A stretch of 16,530 nt of DNA from Clostridium sp. SCN 57-10 (GTDB taxonomy: Bacteria > Bacillota > Clostridia > Oscillospirales > Butyricicoccaceae), in assembly GCA_001725215.1 (NCBI GenBank), contig MEFT01000024.1, forward strand, positions 1 through 16,530, in the 5' to 3' direction. Below the pieces are notes generated by a model that was not told the origin of the DNA, did not search any database, and saw only the letters and a program-made list of their open reading frames with translations. Below, piece after piece: positions 1 through 6,886 of the stretch. Position 1 is the stretch's first letter. The number at the start of each line of letters is the position of its first letter. The translations under genes were made by a program, and so were the position numbers.

Positions 1-460
1 AATAATAGGTCGCCTCGTCGATTTTGATGATGTCGTAAAACGAGATGACGCGCTGCTTGCCCGTGTCTTCGCAAAGCACGACGACGGAGTTTTCTTCGGC
101 CGAGTAGGTTTTGGTCGCCGAAGGGAAAGCGACGGGGTCGATGTACTCAACGTGCAGGCGCGGCGAGAGATTTTCATAGTTACTCAAAAAGTTTTTAATG
201 CGTTTATCGATATTCGCATCGCTTGCCAGCACGATGATGCGCACGTCGTTTCCGAGCGACTTCATAAAGTCTGCCGCCGTCTGAGACGGATCGTAAAGGC
301 TGCCGCTCGTCATGTCAAGCGTGCGGAACTTGGCGGGCATAGCGGAAACGGCGGAGTTGAGCACAAGGACGCAGGCAATCGCCACAGCGCACAGCGAAAG
401 GCTGTAGGTTCCGCTTTTGGCGCGCGCCGTTGCGAGCGTTTCTTTCAGTTTGCTTATCAT
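1..460 (-). CDS. GldG-like ABC transporter auxiliary protein (partial, C-terminal part beyond left edge)
   Basis: The visible 153 residues begin MISKLKETLATARAKSGTYS and continue into one hydrophobic segment (about residues 20-38), then an extracytoplasmic-looking domain containing FRTLDMTSGSLYDPS and VRIIVLASDANIDKRI. This matches the N-terminal region of the GldG/ABC_transp_aux family, which accompanies ABC-2 exporters. The ATG at 460 is preceded by GGAGG at a good distance and lies 11 bases after the permease stop, so it is the third gene of a minus-strand operon. In Bacteroidetes the family is tied to gliding motility; in Firmicutes its substrate is unknown and no gliding role should be inferred. 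The C-terminal part, probably with a second membrane anchor, is outside the window. Confidence 0.85.
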   Translation of the reverse strand, partial: MISKLKETLATARAKSGTYSLSLCAVAIACVLVLNSAVSAMPAKFRTLDMTSGSLYDPSQTAADFMKSLGNDVRIIVLASDANIDKRIKNFLSNYENLSPRLHVEYIDPVAFPSATKTYSAEENSVVVLCEDTGKQRVISFYDIIKIDEATYY

Positions 461-471
461 GGCGCGCCTCC

Positions 472-1338
472 TTAGCTCCAACGTCGTTTCTGCACCGACT
501 GCACGGTGAAGAAGACGAAGAGAGCGATGATGGAAAGATAGGTCACAAGACCCGCGATGTCAAACAGGTCGTAGGCGTAAAAATTCGCGAACGTGGTCAT
601 CAGAGAAAATTTGCCGAGCAGCGTGGGCAGCGCACCCGCAAGCAGTGACGGCTTAATCAGGTAAATGCCGAGCAGCACGACAGCCGACGCAATGCCGGTA
701 TACATCGTGGCAACGCCGCTATGTGTGATCGCCCAGATCAGGCCGCACAGCAGAAGTGCAACCGCAAGAAAGCCGACGAACGAGCCGAAGGCGCTCTGCG
801 GAAGGAAGCGCGTCAGCGTGTCCCAAAGGTTGAGCAGCAGCAGCACGCCGAAGGTGCCGACCGCCGCGATCACCTGACTCTCCGTGAGGGAAGAAAGGAA
901 CATACCGATGGCGATATAAACGCAGCCGAGCAGGAAAAAGGCGAGCAGCGTGGCATAGTCCGTTTTAGGGAACCAGTTGCCCGTGCTGCCGATGATGAGC
1001 GGGCAAAGGGCCAAAATGCCCGTCGGAATGGCGAATACGGTCGCCATGGCGAAAAATTTGCCAAGCACCACGCGCCCGACAGAGACGGGCGATGTCAGCC
1101 ACAGCTGGTCGGTGCGGTTGCGGCGATCCTCCGCCATGCTGCGCATGGTGAGCAGCGGAACGGTGAACAAAAAGACGGAAATGACGCTTGAAAGCGTGCG
1201 CGCGAAATAGGGGAAGCCGTTCTGCAGGTTAAACACCATGAAGTAGACGCCCGTAAAAGCAGTGAAGAGCGCGATGAACACGTAGCCGGTCATCGAGCGG
1301 AAATAGGAGCGAAGCTCCCGTTTGTAAACGGCGTTCAT
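472..1338 (-). CDS. ABC-2 type transporter permease (GldF-like)
   Basis: This 288-residue integral membrane protein has about six hydrophobic segments. A typical ABC-2 cytoplasmic segment, SMAEDRRNRTDQLWLTSPVS, is followed by GRVVLGKF. It probably forms the membrane channel paired with the ATPase encoded upstream. The ATG overlaps the ATPase stop codon (ATGA, 1335-1338), so the two are translationally coupled; a GGAGG lies just before it inside the ATPase gene. The operon order ATPase, permease, GldG-like protein is the usual one for this family. The substrate cannot be deduced. The family assignment is strong; the GldF label is by similarity and operon context only. Confidence 0.9.
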   Translation of the reverse strand: MNAVYKRELRSYFRSMTGYVFIALFTAFTGVYFMVFNLQNGFPYFARTLSSVISVFLFTVPLLTMRSMAEDRRNRTDQLWLTSPVSVGRVVLGKFFAMATVFAIPTGILALCPLIIGSTGNWFPKTDYATLLAFFLLGCVYIAIGMFLSSLTESQVIAAVGTFGVLLLLNLWDTLTRFLPQSAFGSFVGFLAVALLLCGLIWAITHSGVATMYTGIASAVVLLGIYLIKPSLLAGALPTLLGKFSLMTTFANFYAYDLFDIAGLVTYLSIIALFVFFTVQSVQKRRWS

Positions 1339-2327
1339 TCGGCATCCTCCGTTTCTTCTTCGTTTGAGCCTTCCGTCTGCGCAGCGTCCTGCACGGGCGC
1401 GTCTTCCGTCAGCTCAAGGAAGACCTGCTCAAGAGACACAGCGGAGCGCGTCATCTCGACGATGGCGGCGCCTTCGCGCGCGAACGCAAAAAACAGCGCG
1501 GCGCGGATGTCGGCATCGCCGGTATGTACCACAACGCGCAGCTCGCCCGGCGCGTCTCCCATGGTGCACGCAAAGCTCTCCACGCCGTCAAGCCCGGACA
1601 GCGCGCGGCGTACTGCATCCTCACCGCTCTGCACGACGAGCTGCAGCGCAGCTGCGCTGTGCATCATCGCCTCAAGCTCGGCAGGCGTGCCGCTTGCCAC
1701 AAGCTGGCCGTGCGAGATAATCATGATGTGATCGCAGATCGCGCTGACTTCCGAGAGGATATGCGAGCTTAAAATGACGGTGTGCTCGCGCGCCAGCTTG
1801 CGAATCAGCTCGCGGATCTCGATGATCTGCTTGGGATCAAGGCCGACGGTCGGCTCGTCCAGAATAATCACGTCTGGATAGCCCAGAATGGCTTGCGCCA
1901 GGCCGACGCGCTGGCAATAGCCCTTGGAAAGATTGCGAATCAGGCGATGCTGCACATCGGTGAGCACCGTCTGCTCCATCGCGTCACGCACGGCGGCTTC
2001 GCGGTCGGCGCGCGCGATGCCGCGCAGCTCTGCGGCGAAGTCAAGGTATTCGCGCACCGTCATTTCGGTGTAAAGCGGCGGCTGCTCGGGCAAATACCCG
2101 ATGCGGCGCTTGGCCTCCTCCGGCTCGCGTAGGATGCTGTGCCCGTCGATGAGCACCTCGCCCGACGTCGCGCCGAGGCAACCGGTCATAATGTTCATGG
2201 TCGTCGACTTGCCCGCGCCGTTGGGACCCAAAAAGCCGTAGATCTGCCCCTTTTCAACCGAAAAGGTGAGGCTGTCTACGGCGGTGTGGTCTCCATAACG
2301 CTTGACAAGATTTTTGACTTGGATCAA
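1335..2327 (-). CDS. ABC transporter ATP-binding protein (GldA/CcmA-like)
   Basis: This 330-residue ATPase powers the adjacent permease. It shows Walker A GPNGAGKSTT (about residues 34-43), signature LSKGYCQRVGLA, Walker B VIILDEPTVGLDP and the switch histidine in SSHIL. An extension of about 110 residues after the nucleotide-binding domain is typical of ABC-2 exporter ATPases. I place the start at the TTG at 2327 (MIQVKNLVKRYGD), not the in-frame TTG at 2345, because the bases around 2334-2342 are themselves the GGGAGGG ribosome binding site, seven bases before 2327. An ATG at 2332 is out of frame. It is the first gene of the operon, which continues into the permease by a 4-base overlap. Confidence 0.93.
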   Translation of the reverse strand: MIQVKNLVKRYGDHTAVDSLTFSVEKGQIYGFLGPNGAGKSTTMNIMTGCLGATSGEVLIDGHSILREPEEAKRRIGYLPEQPPLYTEMTVREYLDFAAELRGIARADREAAVRDAMEQTVLTDVQHRLIRNLSKGYCQRVGLAQAILGYPDVIILDEPTVGLDPKQIIEIRELIRKLAREHTVILSSHILSEVSAICDHIMIISHGQLVASGTPAELEAMMHSAAALQLVVQSGEDAVRRALSGLDGVESFACTMGDAPGELRVVVHTGDADIRAALFFAFAREGAAIVEMTRSAVSLEQVFLELTEDAPVQDAAQTEGSNEEETEDAE

Positions 2328-2359
2328 GCATGATCCCTCCCTCAAAAAGCTTCTTTGTT

Positions 2360-2365
2360 ATCATA
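2360..2365 (-). promoter_or_regulatory. candidate -10 element for the ABC operon
   Basis: TATGAT on the minus strand lies in the AT-rich region 33 bases upstream of the ATPase start. No convincing -35 hexamer sits at 16-18 bases; the region up to about 2460 is strongly A/T-rich and could act as an UP-type element. Weak call, based only on consensus similarity and position. Confidence 0.3.
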
Positions 2366-2469
2366 CGGGAAATTTATGAGCAGAAATATGCAAAAAAATG
2401 AACAAAATGAAAACAAACCATACAACCTCGACAAAAAATGAAAATAATTCACTTTTTATGCGTTTTTCC

Positions 2470-2498
2470 TTGCAACACCGTGTCAATGGGCGTAAACT
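2470..2498 (+). promoter_or_regulatory. sigma-A type promoter of the SulP gene
   Basis: TTGCAA (2470-2475), a 17-base spacer and TAAACT (2493-2498) form a good vegetative promoter with a predicted start near 2505, about 30 bases before the SulP start codon. The A/T-rich stretch upstream (2380-2469) is shared with the divergent ABC operon. Confidence 0.6.
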
Positions 2499-2533
2499 GA
2501 AGAGGAATGACTTACGGCAAAGGATGAAGGATT

Positions 2534-4138
2534 TTGGGTTCACGTTTTTTTGCGCGTTTAAAAGAAGAGTTTGCAGGTTATAACAAGGCGGCGCTGGGCG
2601 CCGACGCCGTTGCCGGCATGACGGTGGTGGCCGTTTCGCTGCCGCTCGCGCTTGCGTTCGGTGTCAGCTCGGGGGGCGACGCCGCGGCGGGTCTGATTTC
2701 CGCCATTCTGGCGGGGCTGATTATCAGCGGCTTGTCCGGCGCGTCTTACCAGATCGCGGGACCGACGGGCACCATGATGGCCATTTTGACGGTGGTCGCC
2801 GCGCGCCATACCGTGCAGGGCGTATTCATCGTGACGCTGCTTGCCGGCGCCGTGCTGCTGCTTGCGGGACTGCTGCAGTTCGGCAAGCTGATTTCACTTA
2901 TTCCGCTTCCCGTGGTTTGCGGCTTTACTTCGGGCATCGCGCTGATGATTATACTCGGACAGGTTGACGCGTTTTTCGGCGTTTCCTCCGAGGGTGCGAC
3001 GGTGCTGCAAAAGCTGGTCAGCTATTTTCGAAACGGCTTCTCACCCGACAGCCACGCCCTGTTAATCGGCGTGTTTGTTCTCGTTGTCATGGTGTTCTGG
3101 CCGAAGAAATGGAACCGGCACGTTCCGTCGAGCCTTGCCGCCATCGTGCTCGCGACTGCGCTGAGCGCGGTGCTCGGTCTTGACGGCGCGAAGGTGGGCG
3201 CCATTCCGCGCACGCTGCTGCCCGCCGCGCGGCTTGATCTTGCCGCAATCGAGTGGGGCACCGTGCTGCAGACCTATTTATCTCCCGCGCTGTCGTGTGC
3301 GGCGCTCATCGCGGTAGAGAGCCTTTTGTGCGGCGCTTCTGCGTCGCGTATGAAAAACGAAAGTTTCGACCCAGACCAGCAACTTGTGGCGCAGGGCGTG
3401 GGTAATCTTATTATTCCGTTTTTCGGTGGCGTGCCTGCTGCGTCCGCACTGGCGCGCACGAGCGTTGCCATTCGATCGGGCGGACGCACGCGCATGACGG
3501 GCATATTTTCGGCATTCGGGTTGATTGGCGTGCTTTTTCTGCTGGGAGATCTGATGGCGGAGGTACCGCTTGCCGCGCTGGCCGGCGTGCTCGTCGTTTC
3601 CGCGGCGAGGATGAACGATTGGGAAAACATCCGATACATTTTCCGCAAGAGGTTTAAGGCGGCCATCACCGCGTATTTGCTTACCATGGTGTGCACCATT
3701 GTGTTTGATCTCAACGTCGCGATTCTTTCTGGCGTTGCGTTTGCGGCTGTCGTATTCGTTTACCGTCAGACGCGCCTTCACGTTACCATCACGGAGTTTG
3801 ACAGCGAGGACGACAAGCTGGACGCCACGGTTGTCACGATCGACGGCGTTTTGTTCTTCGCGAACGTAGAGACGCTCAAGCGTGAGCTTGCCGGCGTGAA
3901 CATGTGCGAACGGCTGGTCATTGCGATGCGCGGCGTGCCGAGCATCGATCTCGGCGGCGCGCAGGCGCTGAACGAACTGCTGGATTTTTATCAGGAGCGT
4001 GGCACGGCCGTGTCGATCTGCGGAGCGCAGCGCCATGTGCATGATATGCTCATGCGGACCGATACGCTTGACCTGCTGCCCGACGCACGCTTTTTCAACA
4101 CGGTCGATCAGGCGCTGACCGTTCGCGTGGGGGTATAG
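2534..4138 (+). CDS. SulP family anion transporter with C-terminal STAS domain
   Basis: This 534-residue protein has the SulP/SLC26 architecture: an N-terminal transport domain with about a dozen hydrophobic segments (residues about 20-410; characteristic QIAGPTGTMMAIL and PVVCGFTSGIALMI) and a C-terminal cytoplasmic STAS domain (about 425-525). SulP proteins move sulfate, bicarbonate or dicarboxylates; the substrate here cannot be read from sequence. The start is the TTG at 2534, with AAAGGA about nine bases upstream; an ATG at 2524 opens only a short out-of-frame ORF. In the STAS domain the position usually held by a phosphorylatable Ser/Thr (DST/DSS motif) reads D472-L-G-G, so regulation by phosphorylation there looks absent. 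It is monocistronic, with its own promoter and terminator. Confidence 0.95.
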   Translation: MGSRFFARLKEEFAGYNKAALGADAVAGMTVVAVSLPLALAFGVSSGGDAAAGLISAILAGLIISGLSGASYQIAGPTGTMMAILTVVAARHTVQGVFIVTLLAGAVLLLAGLLQFGKLISLIPLPVVCGFTSGIALMIILGQVDAFFGVSSEGATVLQKLVSYFRNGFSPDSHALLIGVFVLVVMVFWPKKWNRHVPSSLAAIVLATALSAVLGLDGAKVGAIPRTLLPAARLDLAAIEWGTVLQTYLSPALSCAALIAVESLLCGASASRMKNESFDPDQQLVAQGVGNLIIPFFGGVPAASALARTSVAIRSGGRTRMTGIFSAFGLIGVLFLLGDLMAEVPLAALAGVLVVSAARMNDWENIRYIFRKRFKAAITAYLLTMVCTIVFDLNVAILSGVAFAAVVFVYRQTRLHVTITEFDSEDDKLDATVVTIDGVLFFANVETLKRELAGVNMCERLVIAMRGVPSIDLGGAQALNELLDFYQERGTAVSICGAQRHVHDMLMRTDTLDLLPDARFFNTVDQALTVRVGV

Positions 4139-4150
4139 CCGAATGATAAG

Positions 4151-4180
4151 AAAGCCCTTTCCAAACGGAAAGGGCTTTTT
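4151..4180 (+). terminator. intrinsic terminator after the SulP gene
   Basis: A perfect 12-bp stem (AAAGCCCTTTCC with GGAAAGGGCTTT) closes on an AAAC loop and runs into a T tract. It lies 13 bases after the SulP stop codon. It also sits 15 bases beyond the 3' end of the convergent 58-residue gene and may serve both, though the T tract is weaker on the minus strand. Confidence 0.92.
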
Positions 4181-4194
4181 GCATCCGATTGTGC

Positions 4195-4371
4195 TTAGTC
4201 TTCCACCTCGGGGATGTCGGAGCCAAGCGCCTCGTCCATCAGCTTCAGCATTTCAAAGGCGCTGCGGAATTGCTGCTCGCGGCGTCCGTCGGTCCATTTT
4301 AAAACTCCCTGCCAGGTTCCGTTTCTGCGATAGAGCACCTGCACGATAAACGTACCCGAATCATTGTTCAT
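4195..4371 (-). CDS. 58-residue orphan protein with a TWQG-type domain
   Basis: I recognise no named family. The ATG at 4371 is preceded by an ideal AAGGAGG (4379-4385, minus strand), and the ORF runs to a TAA at 4195. The protein begins MNNDSGTFIVQVLYRRNGTW and ends in an acidic tail (IPEVED). The segment NGTWQGVLKWTDG, then EQQFRSAFEMLKLMDEAL, matches the C-terminal part of the 159-residue protein at 10613-11092 (NATWQGKVDWLDG, then TQFQSVIELLRLCDAVL). This shared motif, the strong ribosome binding site and a shared promoter motif argue that it is real. It has no signal peptide or membrane segment, so it is probably a small cytoplasmic beta-beta-alpha domain. It is transcribed divergently from the BTAD regulator and is a likely target of it. 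Function unknown. Confidence 0.8.
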   Translation of the reverse strand: MNNDSGTFIVQVLYRRNGTWQGVLKWTDGRREQQFRSAFEMLKLMDEALGSDIPEVED

Positions 4372-4407
4372 AGAGACACCTCCTTATAGGATAAGCCTAT
4401 CATGGGC

Positions 4408-4425
4408 CGGTCACAGAGCGGTCAC
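4408..4425 (-). promoter_or_regulatory. SARP-type direct-repeat operator upstream of the 58-residue gene
   Basis: On the minus strand two identical heptamers GTGACCG (4425-4419 and 4414-4408) repeat at exactly 11 bp, on one face of the helix. Eight bases further on is TAGGCT, a poor -10 hexamer; CATGAT (4404-4399) is an alternative. Neither has a usable -35, so transcription probably needs an activator. The flank TTTTGTGACC is identical to that before the 159-residue gene. SARP-family activators bind heptamer repeats of this geometry; the adjacent BTAD regulator is the obvious candidate. Confidence 0.65.
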
Positions 4426-4511
4426 AAAACAAAAGGAAATGATGCGTCGGCGAGCACAAAAGTCACAGCCCGAAAAATGATGAAAGCCTGGGGGAATGCA
4501 CAAAAAAAGGG

Positions 4512-4540
4512 TAGATTTTCTTATTTAGATGAAGTATAAT
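4512..4540 (+). promoter_or_regulatory. promoter of the BTAD regulator gene
   Basis: A consensus TATAAT (4535-4540) has a weak TAGATT at 17 bases. The predicted start near 4547 gives a leader of about 75 bases. The intergenic region 4372-4623 therefore holds the divergent operator (4408-4425), this promoter and the leader hairpin; nothing else was recognised in it. Confidence 0.6.
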
Positions 4541-4560
4541 GAGGACACAGAATGGCAGCC

Positions 4561-4601
4561 TGCGCCGTATCCTCGGTCAATTTGTAACCGAAGTGTGCGC
4601 A
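4561..4601 (+). promoter_or_regulatory. leader hairpin upstream of the BTAD regulator
   Basis: In the predicted 5' leader, TGCGC (4561-4565) can pair with GCGCA (4597-4601), and TCGGT (4573-4577) with ACCGA (4587-4591), giving a two-part stem-loop that ends shortly before the AGGAGGG ribosome binding site. There is no T tract, so it is not a terminator. It could affect translation or contain a protein site; no known riboswitch class was recognised. Confidence 0.3.
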
Positions 4602-4623
4602 GCAAGGCAGGAGGGTCGGTAAC

Positions 4624-5847
4624 ATGAAGCACTCCCCCACGCTGAAAACCGCTATGCCCCAGGTGCGCATCGCAATGCTGGGCAAACTTGAGCTTTGTGT
4701 AGGCGACGTATGCATCGGCGACGATATCAACCGCTCGCGCAAAATGTGGAACCTGCTTGCCTATCTGCTGGTGCACCGCACGAAGGAAGCGTCTCAGCAG
4801 GATTTGATCGAAACGCTTTGGCCCGGAGAAAACTGTGATAAACCGGCCAATGCGCTGAAGACGCTGATGTATCGTATTCGGCAGCAGATCGAGCCGATTG
4901 AGCGCGCATGCGGTGAAGAGCTGATCTTGTCCTACCGCGGTGGTTATCGTATGAACCACAGAGTGGAGTTCATCGTCGACACTGATGAATTTGAGGCACT
5001 TGTGCGCCGCGCGGATGACGTTCGCCGCCCTGCCGATGAACGAATCGAGCTTTATCAAAAAGCTGTTTCGCTGTATGGCGGTGACTTTTTGCCTAAGCAA
5101 ACCATGGAGCTTTGGGTTGTGCCGCTCAACGCGCATTATCATGCGCGCTACCTGAACGCAGTGAAGACGCTTGCCCATCTCCTTGAAGAGGAGGGGCACT
5201 ATTCTGAGATGGTAGAGGTTTGCAACGCCGCCATCGTCATTGACCAGCTTGACGAACGGCTGCACAGTCTGCTGATTCGCGCGCTGCTCAAGCAAGGGAA
5301 AGACGCCGCGGCGCTCAACCACTATGAAACGGCTACCGATCTGCTTTACCGCAACCTAGGCGTGAAGCCGTCGGAGGAACTGCGCACGCTGTATTCCGAA
5401 ATCATGAAAACGCAAAAAACGCTGGAGCTTGATCTCGGTGCGATTCAACACGAGCTGATGGAGACGGAGGCGCTGAAAGGCGCGTTTGTGTGCGAATACG
5501 GATTTTTTAAAGAAGCCTACCGGCTGGAGGCGCGCCGCGCCGCGCGCTACGGCATGTCGGTTTTCGTCGCACTCATAACAGTGGCCACGCCGTCCGGCGA
5601 AGTGCCGTCGCTCGAGCTGCTCAACGTGACAATGGATCAGCTGCTTGACGTCATTAAGGTAAGCCTGCGAAAAGGCGATATCGTCGCGCGGTACAGCGGC
5701 GCGCAGTTCGTCATCATGCTGCCAGCGCTGACGTTTGAAGACGGCGAAAACGTGATGGACCGTATCGCCGCCAACTTCAGAAAGCAATACAGACGCCACT
5801 TCTTAAAGCTGCACTATAAACTGCAGCAGCTCGAGCTGACTGATTAA
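4624..5847 (+). CDS. BTAD/SARP-type transcriptional regulator with degenerate GGDEF-like C-terminus
   Basis: This 407-residue protein starts at an ATG eight bases after AGGAGGG. Residues about 15-105 resemble an OmpR/SARP winged helix (MLGKLELCVGD, NLLAYLLVHRTKEASQQDLI, LKTLMYRIRQQIE, LSYRGGYRM). Residues about 115-265 form a bacterial transcriptional activation (BTAD) domain of TPR-like helices (DTDEFEALVRRAD, LYGGDFLP, DERLHSLLIRALLKQGKDA, LGVKPSEELRTLY). After a helical linker, residues about 290-395 resemble a nucleotidyl-cyclase/GGDEF fold, with RYSGAQFVIMLP (Y357-P367) where a diguanylate cyclase has RYGGDEF; the catalytic acids are missing, so it would be a sensor at most. SARP proteins activate transcription from direct-repeat operators, and such repeats lie before the divergent 58-residue gene and the 159-residue gene. 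It is probably cotranscribed with the transglutaminase gene downstream. Confidence 0.85.
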   Translation: MKHSPTLKTAMPQVRIAMLGKLELCVGDVCIGDDINRSRKMWNLLAYLLVHRTKEASQQDLIETLWPGENCDKPANALKTLMYRIRQQIEPIERACGEELILSYRGGYRMNHRVEFIVDTDEFEALVRRADDVRRPADERIELYQKAVSLYGGDFLPKQTMELWVVPLNAHYHARYLNAVKTLAHLLEEEGHYSEMVEVCNAAIVIDQLDERLHSLLIRALLKQGKDAAALNHYETATDLLYRNLGVKPSEELRTLYSEIMKTQKTLELDLGAIQHELMETEALKGAFVCEYGFFKEAYRLEARRAARYGMSVFVALITVATPSGEVPSLELLNVTMDQLLDVIKVSLRKGDIVARYSGAQFVIMLPALTFEDGENVMDRIAANFRKQYRRHFLKLHYKLQQLELTD

Positions 5848-5909
5848 ACACGGTCGCCCGGGCGCTCATACAAGCGGCCCATTGGCTGCAACGGGACGGG
5901 AGGAGTATC

Positions 5910-6821
5910 ATGACTCGAAAAAACTGTTACACAAGAATCGTTGCCGTTATGCTTCTGCTCGCGCTGGGCGGCGGCATCGGCCTGCTTGCCGCTGCCGAAA
6001 CGAAAAAGGTACCGCTGAAAATGCAGATGCAGACAGGCGTGTCGGTGGAGTCCAACCAATACGCAGAGGTTGATCTCTCTAATACGGCGGAGGGGTATGT
6101 TCTTGTCAAATGGCTCGGTGATAAGACCGCGAAGCTAAAGGTGATCGTCACCAAAGCGGAAGGCGCCAAATATACCTATAACCTCAGCGCGGACGGCCGG
6201 GCGGAGATTTTTCCGCTGACCGAGGGCGACGGCGACTACACCGTCGGCGTATTCAAGAATATTTCCGGCACGAAGTACTCGCAAAGTTTTTCGTGTAAGC
6301 TTACGCTTGCCCTGCGCAACGAATTTTTGCCGTTCCTTTATTCAAACCAATATGTGAGCTATACGGACGACAGCGCGGCGGTGAAAAAAGCGGCCGAGCT
6401 TGTTAAGAACACCAAAACTGACCTGGAGCGCGTCCAGAAAGTTTACGGCTTTGTCATTCAGACGCTAACCTACGACACGCAGCTTGCAAAAACGGTGCAG
6501 TCCGGCTATCTGCCCGATATCGATAAGGTGCTCGTACGCAAAAAAGGCATCTGCTTCGATTACGCGGCACTGATGGCGGCGATGCTTCGCAGCCGCGATA
6601 TTCCGTGCAAGCTGGTCATCGGCTATGCGGGCACGGCTTACCACGCATGGATCAACGTATACATCGAGGGTACCGGCTGGGTGGACAAGCTGATTTACTT
6701 CGACGGAAAAGATTGGGAGCTGATGGATCCCACCTTTGCGTCCTCATTGGGGCAAAACAGCAAGACGCTGGGCAAATATTTGGGCGATGGTAAGACGTAC
6801 GCCGAGAAGTTCGCTTATTAA
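5910..6821 (+). CDS. exported transglutaminase-like (cysteine protease fold) domain protein
   Basis: This 303-residue protein has an N-terminal signal peptide or membrane anchor (TRIVAVMLLLALGGGIGLLAAAE). Residues about 40-140 form a beta-rich domain, and residues about 155-300 a transglutaminase-core domain. The likely catalytic triad is complete: C215 in KGICFDYAA, H245 in TAYHAWINVY and D273 in LMDPTF. Bacterial members are surface proteases, peptidoglycan/protein hydrolases or cross-linkers; the activity here is unknown. The ATG lies five bases after GGGAGGAG and 62 bases after the BTAD gene with no terminator between, so the two are probably one transcript. A strong terminator follows. 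Its position between the regulator and the pilus operon suggests a role at the cell surface. Confidence 0.87.
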   Translation: MTRKNCYTRIVAVMLLLALGGGIGLLAAAETKKVPLKMQMQTGVSVESNQYAEVDLSNTAEGYVLVKWLGDKTAKLKVIVTKAEGAKYTYNLSADGRAEIFPLTEGDGDYTVGVFKNISGTKYSQSFSCKLTLALRNEFLPFLYSNQYVSYTDDSAAVKKAAELVKNTKTDLERVQKVYGFVIQTLTYDTQLAKTVQSGYLPDIDKVLVRKKGICFDYAALMAAMLRSRDIPCKLVIGYAGTAYHAWINVYIEGTGWVDKLIYFDGKDWELMDPTFASSLGQNSKTLGKYLGDGKTYAEKFAY

Positions 6822-6840
6822 AAGTGTAAATGAAAAAAGT

Positions 6841-6870
6841 AAATCGGGTGGGATTGCCCACCCGATTTTT
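6841..6870 (+). terminator. intrinsic terminator between transglutaminase and pilC-like genes
   Basis: A stem AAATCGGGTGGG/CCCACCCGATTT with an ATTG loop is followed by T residues. It ends only 16 bases before the pilC-like start codon, so either the pilus operon relies on read-through past it or it acts as an attenuator. Confidence 0.9.
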
Positions 6871-6886
6871 GGATTGAGGGGTTGCA

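Noticed and set aside
3278..4042. 254-codon minus-strand frame opposite the SulP gene
   Set aside because: Antisense shadow with biased His/Arg composition, opposite conserved transport and STAS domains.
4143..4349. 68-codon plus-strand frame after SulP
   Set aside because: It starts within the SulP terminator and is antisense to the better supported 58-residue gene.
4461..4467. Possible third GTGAC half-site upstream of the 58-residue gene
   Set aside because: GTGACTT on the minus strand is 42 bp from the nearest repeat, not a multiple of 11, and matches only five bases.
4525..5322. 265-codon minus-strand frame opposite the BTAD gene
   Set aside because: It lies antisense to a protein with recognisable domains, has no family resemblance and lacks a convincing ribosome binding site.
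5856..5866. CGCCCGGGCG palindrome after the BTAD gene as a terminator
   Set aside because: It is short, has essentially no loop and no T tract; the transcript probably continues into the transglutaminase gene.
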